Source: JAQICB01 sp046482735
GTDB taxonomy: Bacteria; Bacteroidota; Bacteroidia; Bacteroidales; UBA1715
DNA: 36,016 nt
Direction of reading: 5' to 3'
Assembly (NCBI GenBank): GCA_046482735.1
Contig: JAWOEL010000005.1
Span: 1 to 36,016, forward strand
Below the pieces are notes generated by a model. The model was not told the DNA's origin and ran no database searches. It worked only from the letters and a program-made list of their open reading frames with translations. Every line of letters begins with the position of its first letter. Positions within the stretch are counted from its first letter, which is position 1. The position numbers were made by a program, and so were the translations under genes. Shown here in pieces: positions 9,501 through 17,177 of this stretch.

Positions 9501-10690
9501 AAACCTGATTTCTCATTAAAATATTGAATTACATTCATTGTAGAATCAAAAACTGTAATTCCTCCACCATCTGTACCTACCCATACGTTTTTTTCATTAT
9601 CGGTGTGAATTGCAGAAACAATATTGTGAGATAAGCCTAGCTCAATATCAGTTTGATGAACACCACTAAAATCAGGATTGTATAAAAACAATCCATTACC
9701 ATGTGTTGCTACCCATATACGCCCACCTCTATCACACATAATATCCTTAACCGAAACAATAGACGCACCATCTGTCTGATTTGAAGCAAACTGGTGTAAA
9801 ACAGTCTGTTGAGTTAAAACCCACAAGCCTTTATATGATGTGCCTATCCAAATATTTCCTTTTTGATCTACTGACAAAGCACTAATAAACACCTCCGCTA
9901 ATTCTTCTTCAAATATTCGCTCTACCTGAAATTGACCAAACCTCTCATACTTTATCGAATATAAACCATGAGAGGTTCCTACCATCAATACACTATCAGA
10001 AACTGACAAAAAACTTGTTACCTGTGGTTGATTATTAAAGGTATACGGCGGTAGGCGAACAACCATTTTTTTTGATGAATCCTGCGACAAACACACTAAT
10101 CCTTTACTTTTGGTTCCTAACCAGTTATTGCCATACTCATCATGAAACATGGAATATACTTGCTCATTATTAAGCAAGGGAAATTCGCGAAACGCTTTAT
10201 GATAATTGTTTGTAAATTTACTATATCGATACAGTCCATTTGCTGATAAAGCAAATAATTCTGAATCTTTATTTTGATAAAAATCGGTAAAAATGGGGTA
10301 TTCCTGAAGTGTTACATGATGTAATGACGCATTTTCAAATCTGTTATATGCATGATTAAATCTATATATAGTTCCATTATATCCGCCAAACCATAATTGG
10401 TTATTAGCATCTTCATATACACTTAAAAAATCATTACGTACTAAATTCGAAAAAATTGAATCTTCTTTTTTATATGATTTAAATTCTAAGCCATTAAAAG
10501 AATTTATGCCATGTGATGTTGCTAACCAAATAACTCCCCTATAGTCTTCTTCTATACTATGTATATAATTATCGCTTAACCCATCTGCTTTTGTGTAATT
10601 TATTAGATTAAACGAATATTGTGCATATATTTGTTGTACAAATATAAAGAAAAACAAAAATAACACTATTCGTTTAGTCATAATATTCAC
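6542..10690 (-). CDS. hybrid two-component system regulator (sensor, kinase, receiver and AraC-type DNA-binding in one protein)
   Basis: This 1,382-aa protein has a signal peptide or N-terminal anchor (residues 1-23). A two-component-regulator propeller then spans about 30-690, with many repeats of the type NIWIGTSYKGL and RIWVATHGNGL. A Y_Y_Y domain at about 710-770 includes LPPGMYELHVKAWQF. There is one transmembrane segment near 778-802 and a coiled coil at about 805-885. The HisKA domain has its phospho-His at about 895 (THDVKN). HATPase motifs are NNALKYTPEGG, DSGIGI and SSGLGLL. The receiver (about 1130-1245) has its acceptor Asp at 1184 (SDIMMP) and a conserved Lys (LQKPV). A C-terminal AraC HTH runs from about 1285 to 1380. 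The family senses a periplasmic ligand, often a glycan, and activates transcription directly. No susC/susD genes are near. The nearest possible target is the PKD/PorP operon, 95 bp downstream on the same strand. That target is inference. Confidence 0.95.
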   Translation of the reverse strand: MNIMTKRIVLFLFFFIFVQQIYAQYSFNLINYTKADGLSDNYIHSIEEDYRGVIWLATSHGINSFNGLEFKSYKKEDSIFSNLVRNDFLSVYEDANNQLWFGGYNGTIYRFNHAYNRFENASLHHVTLQEYPIFTDFYQNKDSELFALSANGLYRYSKFTNNYHKAFREFPLLNNEQVYSMFHDEYGNNWLGTKSKGLVCLSQDSSKKMVVRLPPYTFNNQPQVTSFLSVSDSVLMVGTSHGLYSIKYERFGQFQVERIFEEELAEVFISALSVDQKGNIWIGTSYKGLWVLTQQTVLHQFASNQTDGASIVSVKDIMCDRGGRIWVATHGNGLFLYNPDFSGVHQTDIELGLSHNIVSAIHTDNEKNVWVGTDGGGITVFDSTMNVIQYFNEKSGLSSNSIMNLELDSNYMWVSSWYGGLMKINVENYEIELFTKDNSSLSTNAVKSTCFKDSLLYIGTHEHGVEVLHPKKNKISVPTHIDYGTYYPSVQKYINKIYTDSENKLWVATIRNLYCVDSGKVVEVIANDSHLYPHHPIYITDITETYDNYILAATNKGCFKINIHTYAVQDMSEYIPDITHTKVLSVLSADDSTYWLATQKGLFQYNPQNEESKKIIFTETSSGLFFFERAVFQDANSKIYYGTNEGLFAFYPDEVSQKHTISSLYFSDLYLSYEIEKTGSKILPKHISCIDTLRLPASYTTFSLAFESVCYSSPEAVEYAYKLKGFDETWNYVGKKHDVVFTNLPPGMYELHVKAWQFNKQHAETTSLYIEILPMWWKTWWFKVIAIIVIALVLYGVYYVRLVSLQHQKQLLKKEVDSQTKALKNQNNHIEIQHNELVYVTKKLQESNDVLLLQKEELEDLTKQLQEESTELDELNKSLKQLNETNNQLFSLITHDVKNSFYSIHSLSETLKLEYDDLSLPQRQKIITLISHATLKTADLLENLLYWSKTQSTTIECYPEYCGVNEIIQYVLESYKHVAQEKNIITHYNLEKDYQFYADKEMIVTTIRNIYNNALKYTPEGGLIVISVLDNDDYIHIQIKDSGIGIENEILESLLGKPTQFVKNNKKELHSSGLGLLVSKQFIEKNKGVIDIETEKNKGSTFHVYIPKKPQHINIKSFEVPYETNITAKNQAHSYCIAIIEDNPAILRLFRDFLEHDYMCALFSSPLDFLEALTHETFDMIISDIMMPQLDGISLCKKIKNTAKTAHIPCILISSNQDDDVKRQVYANGADGFLQKPVSKPVLLALVYKLFVLYENYTHKNSLLELPSDKTQENNQFSQKFDEIIKQNISNSEFSVEDMAHSMGMSRTQLFRKVKSLYAISPKDFLIKIRMHAAAELLQYNNSKITEIAYATGFSDPSYFTRCFVKHYNVTPSEYRDSLLRL

Positions 10691-10822
10691 GGATATTTTT
10701 TCGTATATTGAAAATACAATATAAAGATATAGATTTTTTTTAACATATAATTAATGATTTAACAAGAAATACCCAAATCAACATAGATTTTTAAACTATG
10801 TCCAAACAGAAAACTACTCAAT
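10691..10822. promoter_or_regulatory. divergent intergenic region between the hybrid regulator and pcm
   Basis: These 132 AT-rich bases must hold promoters for two divergent genes. Partial matches to the -7 element exist on both strands: TATCTTTA on the minus strand and TAGATTTT on the plus strand near 10783. Neither has a convincing TTTG at the right distance, so no exact promoter is called. Confidence 0.3.
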
Positions 10823-11467
10823 ATGGAAGATTCTCTACTTTATAAAAGTAAACGGCACACACTTATTAAAAAACTTCATGCAAAAGGAATTTCAAATAAG
10901 CAGGTGCTCGATGCAATGATGCGTGTGCCTAGACACATATTTTTTGATGAAGCATTACAAAATCATGCATATGAAGATAAGGCTTTCCCAATAGAAGCAG
11001 GACAAACTATTTCTCAACCCTACACTGTTGCCGTTCAATCTTCTTTACTACATGTTCAAAAACATGATAAAATCTTAGAAATCGGCACAGGTTCCGGATA
11101 TCAAGCTGCAGTGCTTTACAAAATGGGGGCACAGGTATTTTCTATTGAACGACAGAAAAAACTTTTTTTCTCCACAAAACGAATCCTTCAGGATATGCAT
11201 ATTCATGCTCAATTATTCTTAGGTGATGGATTCAAGGGACTGCCTCAATTTGCTCCGTTCGATAAAATAATAATTACCGCCGCGGCTCCTTTTATACCTC
11301 GCACTATTTTAAATCAACTCAAAATTAATGGTATTATTGTTGTACCCTACGGCGAGGGGAGCACGCAAAAAATGATTACTATTACAAAAATATCTGAAAC
11401 TGAATTTGAACAAGAAGAACATGGTGACTTTTCGTTTGTACCAATGTTAAAAGGTATTCAAGATTAA
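10823..11467 (+). CDS. pcm: protein-L-isoaspartate O-methyltransferase
   Basis: The 214-aa product is the usual length for the family. It uses S-adenosylmethionine to methylate isoaspartyl residues in aged proteins and so starts their repair; it is cytosolic. Visible signatures are the SAM-binding loop LEIGTGSGYQAAVL (about residues 85-98), the upstream substrate-side segment with FPIEAGQTISQPYTVA typical of Pcm, and the downstream motifs KIIITAAAPFIP and IVVPYG. The start is the ATG after a 132-bp divergent region. The next gene begins 56 bp downstream behind its own promoter, so pcm may be transcribed alone. Identification is secure. Confidence 0.95.
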   Translation: MEDSLLYKSKRHTLIKKLHAKGISNKQVLDAMMRVPRHIFFDEALQNHAYEDKAFPIEAGQTISQPYTVAVQSSLLHVQKHDKILEIGTGSGYQAAVLYKMGAQVFSIERQKKLFFSTKRILQDMHIHAQLFLGDGFKGLPQFAPFDKIIITAAAPFIPRTILNQLKINGIIVVPYGEGSTQKMITITKISETEFEQEEHGDFSFVPMLKGIQD

Positions 11468-11477
11468 TTGCTATAAT

Positions 11478-11507
11478 TTTGTACCATACTTTTTTTATGT
11501 ATTTTTG
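11478..11507 (+). promoter_or_regulatory. promoter, TTTG-N18-TATTTTTG
   Basis: TTTG at 11478-11481 and TATTTTTG at 11500-11507 are exact matches to the Bacteroidota -33 and -7 elements with an 18-base spacer. The predicted start of transcription, near 11514, leaves a leader of about 10 nt before the ATG at 11524. It should drive the metallo-hydrolase/tsaB run. Confidence 0.65.
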
Positions 11508-11523
11508 AAAAAAAATTTTTTAT

Positions 11524-12168
11524 ATGCTTATTCACACTTTTCAATTTAACCATTTTCATCAAAACACGTACGTGATAACAGACCCAGACACTCTCGAATC
11601 TGCTGTTATTGACCCCGGGTGTTTTTTTGATGCAGAGAAACAAAAGCTTACATCTTTTATTGCTAACAATAATTTCACACTTAGTTCTCTACTGTATACT
11701 CACTGTCATCTCGACCATGTGTTTGGTGCCGCTTTTGTCTACAAAACATATCCAAATATACCTGTATATGGGCATAAAGATGAAAAACCGTTTATTGATA
11801 AGGCTATTGCTCAAAGCCTTCGTTACGGAATAAGCATGGAGCAACCTCCCGGCATTACAAACTATATTACCGAAGGTTCTACAATTCAGATTGGAAATAT
11901 GACTTTATATGCAATTCACGTACCCGGGCACAGTAAGGGAAGCCTCTGCTATTATTACCCCACAGACAATATTTTATTGTCGGGCGATGCTCTCTTTGCC
12001 GGAAGTATCGGACGAAGCGATCTACCGGGTGGCAACCATGAAACACTAATTGAAAATATTTCTACTAAATTACTCACTCTTCCCGGAGAAACCATTGTAT
12101 ATCCCGGACATGGAGAACCAACAACTATTCAAACAGAAAAAGAATCTAATCCGTTTTTACAAGAATAA
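11524..12168 (+). CDS. metallo-beta-lactamase-fold hydrolase (glyoxalase II-like)
   Basis: The 214-aa soluble protein carries the dinuclear-metal motif THCHLDH (His60, His62, Asp64, His65), further ligands in HVPGHSKGS and LSGDALFAGSIGRSDLPGG, and a final YPGHGEPT. This is the full ligand set of the glyoxalase-II/YcbL branch of the superfamily, so hydrolysis of a thioester such as S-lactoylglutathione or a related thiol ester is the best guess. The substrate cannot be read from the sequence. At 214 aa it lacks the extra C-terminal substrate domain of classical GloB and resembles the short YcbL type. It is followed after 1 bp by tsaB, so the two are probably co-transcribed. Confidence 0.9.
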   Translation: MLIHTFQFNHFHQNTYVITDPDTLESAVIDPGCFFDAEKQKLTSFIANNNFTLSSLLYTHCHLDHVFGAAFVYKTYPNIPVYGHKDEKPFIDKAIAQSLRYGISMEQPPGITNYITEGSTIQIGNMTLYAIHVPGHSKGSLCYYYPTDNILLSGDALFAGSIGRSDLPGGNHETLIENISTKLLTLPGETIVYPGHGEPTTIQTEKESNPFLQE

Positions 12169-12169
12169 T

Positions 12170-12865
12170 ATGACTCGCATACTTAGTATAGAAACTGCCA
12201 CAAGTATTTGTTCGGTTGCAATACACGAAAACGAAAAATGCTCACACATTTCTGAAATTTCTGAACCACAAGCTCATTCTGCAAAACTCACAGTTCTCAT
12301 TGAAGAAATGCTTGCACACACATCTCTCAGCATACAAGATTTTGATGCAATTGCAATTTCTGAAGGCCCGGGTTCCTATACCGGACTTCGTATCGGCACA
12401 TCAGTTGCAAAAGGATTATGCTATGCGACCGACCTTCCGCTTATTACCATAAATACCTTGGAAGCTTTAGCATTACAATATTCCCTCAAGTCACAAAAAT
12501 CTTTAGCGGACAATGCTATTCTTTGCCCGATGATTGATGCCCGCAGAATGGAAGTGTACACCGCTCAATTTGATACACGCATGACTCTACTACAAAAGAC
12601 GCATCCCCTTGTTGTGACCGAAGAAACTATTCATCTTTTTGACACACAAAACTCTTATTACCTTTTTGGAGACGGCAGTCAAAAATTACAAGAAATGTTA
12701 TCGGCAGCACATATTCATTTTGTTCCGGATATTACCTGCTCAAGCGAGAGTATTGGACAGATTGCTTATTCTCAATACAATCAAGGCAACTTTGCTGATG
12801 TTGCCTATTTTGAACCATTTTATTTGAAAAATTTTCAGACAACAACACCAAAAAAACAACTATAA
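12170..12865 (+). CDS. tsaB: tRNA threonylcarbamoyladenosine biosynthesis protein TsaB
   Basis: The 231-aa product starts MTRILSIETATSICSVAI, the ASKHA-type phosphate-binding opening of TsaB. EGPGSYTGLRIG follows (about residues 67-78), a family signature, and later PMIDARRMEVYTA. TsaB is the non-catalytic scaffold that pairs with TsaD (and TsaE) to make the t6A modification of ANN-decoding tRNAs. The frame is open 40 codons further upstream, but that extension lies inside the preceding gene, and the ATG at 12170, one base after its stop, gives the family's normal N-terminus. The next gene's ATG follows the TAA directly. Identification is secure. Confidence 0.95.
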   Translation: MTRILSIETATSICSVAIHENEKCSHISEISEPQAHSAKLTVLIEEMLAHTSLSIQDFDAIAISEGPGSYTGLRIGTSVAKGLCYATDLPLITINTLEALALQYSLKSQKSLADNAILCPMIDARRMEVYTAQFDTRMTLLQKTHPLVVTEETIHLFDTQNSYYLFGDGSQKLQEMLSAAHIHFVPDITCSSESIGQIAYSQYNQGNFADVAYFEPFYLKNFQTTTPKKQL

Positions 12866-13549
12866 ATGAAATTTCTAAAATATTGTTTTTGTGTTTGTAT
12901 ATTTTTTTTCGCACAAAATTCTGTATATTCTCAAACAATAAAAGTTACGCAAGATTACGGTCTGTGGACAGGAATAAAACTTACCCAAGAATATAACGAT
13001 TTCGAATTTGCTTTAGAACCTCAATTACGGACTTTTTACGGACTCACACAAATTGACGATTATATTGTTGACCTTTCTGTTGAATACAAAATAAATTCGC
13101 ATTTTGATATTGGCTCCCGACACCGATACAATTACAACAATAAACGAGATGAAGATATTGAACAAAATTATTCATACAGTCTCGACTTTAAATTCGATTA
13201 TTCATTTTCATTCATAAAATTCTATTACCGATTACGATATGAAAAAGAATATGTTAATGTATTTACTGATTATTCCTTAGAAAAAATAAATACCATTAAT
13301 TACCGAAACCGTATAAAACTTCGACACACCTTGTCCGAAACAAACAAGATGTACATATCCGGTGAATTATTTAAAATTCATAAACAATTTAAATCTCCCT
13401 ATTTTAATAAATATCGTATATATGCAGGCGATGAAATAGACACAAAATGGGGCACTTTTGACTGTTCCGTTGGCTATACTCGCGAACTCAACGATGAACA
13501 CCCTGAACAATTTATTTGTCTGAATATTGTATATGAGCTTTCTTTATGA
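12866..13549 (+). CDS. DUF2490 family outer-membrane protein
   Basis: The 227-aa protein has a signal peptide (cleavage expected after VYSQ, about residue 23) and a mature chain of alternating polar and apolar strands ending in ICLNIVYELSL, an outer-membrane barrel ending. The segments LWTGIKLTQEYNDFEFALEP and DIGSRHRYNYN match the DUF2490 pattern known from Bacteroidota. Its function is not known. It starts directly at the tsaB stop and overlaps the next gene, a CotH-type lipoprotein, by 4 bp (ATGA). The two are therefore probably translated together and may act together in the envelope, which is an inference from the overlap. Confidence 0.8.
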   Translation: MKFLKYCFCVCIFFFAQNSVYSQTIKVTQDYGLWTGIKLTQEYNDFEFALEPQLRTFYGLTQIDDYIVDLSVEYKINSHFDIGSRHRYNYNNKRDEDIEQNYSYSLDFKFDYSFSFIKFYYRLRYEKEYVNVFTDYSLEKINTINYRNRIKLRHTLSETNKMYISGELFKIHKQFKSPYFNKYRIYAGDEIDTKWGTFDCSVGYTRELNDEHPEQFICLNIVYELSL

Positions 13550-15039
13550 AATTTTTTGCACACATAATTACTCTTTTATTTCTTGTAGTCACAACCTCAT
13601 CGTGTCACAAAGAAGAGGTTATTTACAATCCTGTTTTTGAAAAATCACTGCAAACAGCACCCTTACTAACACTCAACAATGCCCCCTGTGGTTTCGATGC
13701 CGAACTTTCTCTGCTACGAGCATCAATACAGGCAGATACCATACATGATTTTACGCCATTTATCTCATTTCAAAACTATTCTCAAATATACTTCAACGAC
13801 AGTCTGGAATTGAAAAACAACGACTTCAACAATTTAGGGACAATTACAACATCGGAATCGTATACTATAACCATCACAACAAACTCAACAACAAAAAAAC
13901 TCACATTACAGTTTACAAATTTACCAATAGCCATTATTTCTACCCCAAACAAAATATACGATGAACCCAAAACAGTTGCTCATCTATCTTTGTACCTGCC
14001 ACAGAATGATGAATGTTTCACATCAGATATTGGTATAGAATACCGAGGAGCAACCTCATTATTTTATCCTAAAAAATCATTTGGTTTTGCACTTACACAT
14101 TCAATTAATACATCAGACAGATATTCTTCTGAAATAGGGACAATGCGCAAAAACGAAGACTGGATTTTTGATGCAATGTATATTGATAAATCCAGAGTGC
14201 GAAATATGGTTTCCTTTAAACTTTGGAACGAACTCGATAGCCTCAAGCGAGGCATACAATCGCAATTGGTCGAAGTATTTATAAATCATAGTCATCAGGG
14301 AGTATATTGTTTCAACGAAAAACTCAATCCGGAATTTCTCGGCCTCACACAAAAAGGTGCTCTTTTATACAAAGGTGTTTCGTGGCTTAACGGAGGCACA
14401 AAATTTGAAACAAACAATCCATACCCCGAATCATCTTACCGTTGGGATGGCTGGGAACAGGTATATCCCGACCCGGAATATACCACACAATGGGAACCTC
14501 TTGATACTTTAAAAAACATAGCCGTTAATTATTCCGATGAAGATTTTATTACACACATTGGCTCATACATAAATATAGATAATGTTATTGATTACTATAT
14601 TTTCTTAAATCTTATATCTGCCTGGGACAATGCAGGAAAAAACATATTTTTAACACGCTCACACTCAGCAGAAAAATTTTCATTTTTACCTTGGGACTTA
14701 GATGGCACATGGGGTTATTTTTGGGATGGAAAACACATAACACATACCAATATAATAAACACAAACCAATTGTTTAACAAACTCATAAAACTCAATCCCG
14801 ACAATTACAAAACAAAGCTCAAAACCCGATGGTTTGAACTGCGAAATTCAATTTTGACTTACGAACATATACATGATGTATTCGAAAAAGAATTTGAAAC
14901 AGTACTATCATCAAATTGTATAAAAATAGAAAACAAAAAATGGGATCTTGATGTAAACATTAAAGAAGAACGGGCTTTTACCTATAGTTGGATTAAACGA
15001 CGACTTCGATTTCTCGACCAATACTATTCGAATTTATAA
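13546..15039 (+). CDS. CotH kinase family lipoprotein
   Basis: The 497-aa protein opens with a lipoprotein signal whose lipobox is TSSC (Cys at residue 20), so it is probably anchored in the outer membrane or inner-membrane outer leaflet. The CotH fold is recognisable in EYRGATSLFYPKKSFGF (about 165-181), DWIFDAMYIDKSRVRN, VEVFINHSHQGVYCFNEKLN and LPWDLDGTWGYFWDG. These cover the Lys, Glu and Asp positions expected of an atypical secreted protein kinase. In Bacillus, CotH phosphorylates spore-coat proteins; the substrate here is unknown. The start overlaps the stop of the DUF2490 gene. The end overlaps, tail to tail, the convergent aminotransferase-like gene by 6 bp. Confidence 0.88.
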   Translation: MKFFAHIITLLFLVVTTSSCHKEEVIYNPVFEKSLQTAPLLTLNNAPCGFDAELSLLRASIQADTIHDFTPFISFQNYSQIYFNDSLELKNNDFNNLGTITTSESYTITITTNSTTKKLTLQFTNLPIAIISTPNKIYDEPKTVAHLSLYLPQNDECFTSDIGIEYRGATSLFYPKKSFGFALTHSINTSDRYSSEIGTMRKNEDWIFDAMYIDKSRVRNMVSFKLWNELDSLKRGIQSQLVEVFINHSHQGVYCFNEKLNPEFLGLTQKGALLYKGVSWLNGGTKFETNNPYPESSYRWDGWEQVYPDPEYTTQWEPLDTLKNIAVNYSDEDFITHIGSYINIDNVIDYYIFLNLISAWDNAGKNIFLTRSHSAEKFSFLPWDLDGTWGYFWDGKHITHTNIINTNQLFNKLIKLNPDNYKTKLKTRWFELRNSILTYEHIHDVFEKEFETVLSSNCIKIENKKWDLDVNIKEERAFTYSWIKRRLRFLDQYYSNL

Positions 15040-15891
15040 AATTTTGTCGGTAACAATTTCCTGAAGCATATTATAAATTTTACGAGATACAGAATAACTA
15101 AAAACCTTATCATTCACCCGCACAACCCATTGCACCCCTAATAAAGGATGCAACAAAAACACCTCATCAGCATCGGTAACATGTTCAATAAACATATTTT
15201 CCACTTGATGCACAACATAAGCATGTTGCTGAAGCTCAGCAATTATAACATTAGTTATAGGATGCCGAAACGTGTTTATTTCAGCATTTGGACAATAGAT
15301 TTCATTATCTTTCACATAAAAAATATCTCCAACAGATGTATGGAAAATCTGTTCAGTATTGGTGAAAAAGGCCAATGCCTGTGCCCCGGTTTTTTTCAAC
15401 AACACAGGTATTTTCCGCTGAGTCAGCATATGAGCAGAATACATGGTATACAAAAATGGTTTTTGAATAACTACCGAAGGAATAAGTGCGAGAGAAACAC
15501 CAACAGAATTAAAAACAAAATCTCTGTCAGGTAAAGCCTCTATAAAAATTGCATAAGAAGAAACCGTTTCCGATTCAAGATGCGACATCACAGATGTTTT
15601 CCGAAACACACATATTTTACAAACACCTCCTTTATACACTTTATTTACATTGAGTAAGCGAGTTATTTGACGAGAAATATGAGTACCAGAAAATTTTTCC
15701 GGATACGGAAATGATAACACATCCATAGTTTCGGTCATGTTTGAAATATGTTCTTCTATAAAAAGTGGTTTTGTATTATACAAGCGTACCGTTTCAGTTA
15801 GCGAATCAAACATACCAAAAACATGCTCTAAAGACATAAAAAAATCTGATGTTTTAATTATTTCATTATCGATAATACAGAACATACTCAC
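15034..15891 (-). CDS. aminotransferase class IV family protein, active-site residues partly lost
   Basis: The roughly 285-aa protein has the length and block order of the fold-type IV PLP enzymes (branched-chain aminotransferase, D-amino-acid aminotransferase, aminodeoxychorismate lyase). The N-terminal segment has HVFGMFDSLTETVRLYN, and a C-terminal part has VENMFIEHVTDADEVFLLHP, the position of the usual ADEVFLT motif. Lys144 (IQKPF) is the likely PLP lysine. The motif that normally reads E-x4-N-[IV]-F reads HTSVGDIF here: His184 replaces the Glu that contacts the PLP ring and Asp189 replaces Asn. It may be divergent or inactive. It is the last gene of a minus-strand run. A GTG at 15891 overlaps the upstream stop (GTGA), and an ATG two codons later is an equal candidate start. 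Confidence 0.75.
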   Translation of the reverse strand: MSMFCIIDNEIIKTSDFFMSLEHVFGMFDSLTETVRLYNTKPLFIEEHISNMTETMDVLSFPYPEKFSGTHISRQITRLLNVNKVYKGGVCKICVFRKTSVMSHLESETVSSYAIFIEALPDRDFVFNSVGVSLALIPSVVIQKPFLYTMYSAHMLTQRKIPVLLKKTGAQALAFFTNTEQIFHTSVGDIFYVKDNEIYCPNAEINTFRHPITNVIIAELQQHAYVVHQVENMFIEHVTDADEVFLLHPLLGVQWVVRVNDKVFSYSVSRKIYNMLQEIVTDKIL

Positions 15892-16388
15892 ACTAATTTA
15901 TGTTGAACAATAGCAGCACAATATGGCTCTATATTTTCATTTTTCATAATGCGTATAGTTGTCAGCCCCATTCGCTCACCGGCAACTATATCCCGCTTAC
16001 TGTCTCCAATCATATATGATTGAGACACATCAATAGACAAATCCCGTACTGCCTGCTCAAACATACCCGTTTTGGGCTTACGACAATCACACTCAGAAAC
16101 ATCAGGATGATGCGGACAAACATAAATTCCTGAAATAGTAATATTATATGTACGAAATTGTTGTATCATATAATCATGCACTTTATGCACATCACGCAAT
16201 GTATAAACACCCTTTGCCACCCCACTTTGGTTAGTAATTACAACAAGCAAAAAACCATATTTTTGCAATAATTGCAATCCCTCAACCACTCCTGTATTAA
16301 TTTTAAAATCTTCAATGGTATGTGTATAATATAACGATCCATCATTTATCACACCATCTCTATCTAAAAAAACTGCTTTCTGTGTCAT
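15888..16388 (-). CDS. gmhB: HAD-IIIA phosphatase, GmhB-like (heptose 1,7-bisphosphate 7-phosphatase)
   Basis: The 166-aa protein carries the HAD motifs: FLDRDGVIND (nucleophile Asp9, acid Asp11), VITNQSGVAKG (motif II Thr/Asn), RKPKTGM (motif III Lys) and MIGDSKRDIVAG (motif IV). It also has the zinc-loop cysteines and histidines CPHHPDVSECDC, which define the GmhB branch. GmhB removes the 7-phosphate from D-glycero-manno-heptose 1,7-bisphosphate on the way to ADP- or GDP-heptose for the cell surface. The histidinol-phosphatase domain of HisB is the main alternative in this subfamily. The start ATG overlaps the upstream stop by 4 bp (ATGA), so the genes are translationally coupled. Confidence 0.85.
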   Translation of the reverse strand: MTQKAVFLDRDGVINDGSLYYTHTIEDFKINTGVVEGLQLLQKYGFLLVVITNQSGVAKGVYTLRDVHKVHDYMIQQFRTYNITISGIYVCPHHPDVSECDCRKPKTGMFEQAVRDLSIDVSQSYMIGDSKRDIVAGERMGLTTIRIMKNENIEPYCAAIVQHKLV

Positions 16389-17155
16389 ATCTGTATCTGT
16401 AAACCATCGTATGCAAGAAAAACATGTGATGGTAGCATTTTTTGTGTTTCGGTATGGTCACCTAAATAATGACTAATATGCGTTAAATAAGCCCGTTTGG
16501 GATTAAGTTTATCTATTATCAACAAAGCTTCCTCTAAATTAAAATGAGAATAATGCTTTCGAAACCGCAAGGCATTAATAACCAGCACATCAAGATTACA
16601 TAATTTATTCATCTCAGATTCCTCTATAAATGAAGCATCAGTAATATATGCAAATGAGTCTATACGGAATCCGAACACAGGTAATTTCCAATGATAAACA
16701 CGGATTGGCTGAATAAAAACCGAACAACACCGAAAGGGTTCATTAGTAATTTCATGCATATCCATTAATGGCACACCCGGATACGCATCTTTCTTAAAAA
16801 CATATGCATACTCACGTTTTACCGAATCAATAACCCGATGTTCAGCAAAAATATCCATTGAGCACTGTTTTTTAAAATTAATTGGGCGAATATCATCAAG
16901 TCCGCCGGTGTGATCTTTATGTTCATGCGTTAACAGAATTGCATCAACATTTGTTATATTATTATTGAGCATTTGTTGACGAAAATCTGTACCAGCATCA
17001 ATAAGAAAATCAACACCTTTATACGTGAAATAGAAAGACGTACGTAAGCGTTTGTTTTGTGGATTTTCTGACAAGCAAACCGGACAATTGCACCCTATTA
17101 TAGGAACACCTTGCGAAGTCCCTGTTCCTAGAAATATACCATTAAAAACAGCCAT
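16385..17155 (-). CDS. metallo-beta-lactamase-fold hydrolase, PhnP-like phosphodiesterase family
   Basis: The 256-aa protein begins FLGTGTSQGVPIIGCNCPVC, the glycine-rich opening and Cys pair typical of PhnP and its Bacteroidota relatives. The metal motif THEHKDHTGGLDDIRP follows near residue 77, then further ligands in YITDAS and LTHISHYLGDH. PhnP hydrolyses 5-phosphoribosyl 1,2-cyclic phosphate. No phosphonate genes are near, so the true substrate (a cyclic nucleotide or phosphodiester) is open. The gene lies 22 bp after the PP2C-type phosphatase gene and overlaps gmhB by 4 bp, in one minus-strand transcription unit. Confidence 0.88.
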   Translation of the reverse strand: MAVFNGIFLGTGTSQGVPIIGCNCPVCLSENPQNKRLRTSFYFTYKGVDFLIDAGTDFRQQMLNNNITNVDAILLTHEHKDHTGGLDDIRPINFKKQCSMDIFAEHRVIDSVKREYAYVFKKDAYPGVPLMDMHEITNEPFRCCSVFIQPIRVYHWKLPVFGFRIDSFAYITDASFIEESEMNKLCNLDVLVINALRFRKHYSHFNLEEALLIIDKLNPKRAYLTHISHYLGDHTETQKMLPSHVFLAYDGLQIQI

Positions 17156-17177
17156 ATTACAATTTCTCTACACTATT

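Noticed and set aside
12050..12169. Longer N-terminus for TsaB
   Set aside because: The extra 40 codons lie inside the metallo-hydrolase gene; the ATG at 12170 gives the conserved N-terminus.
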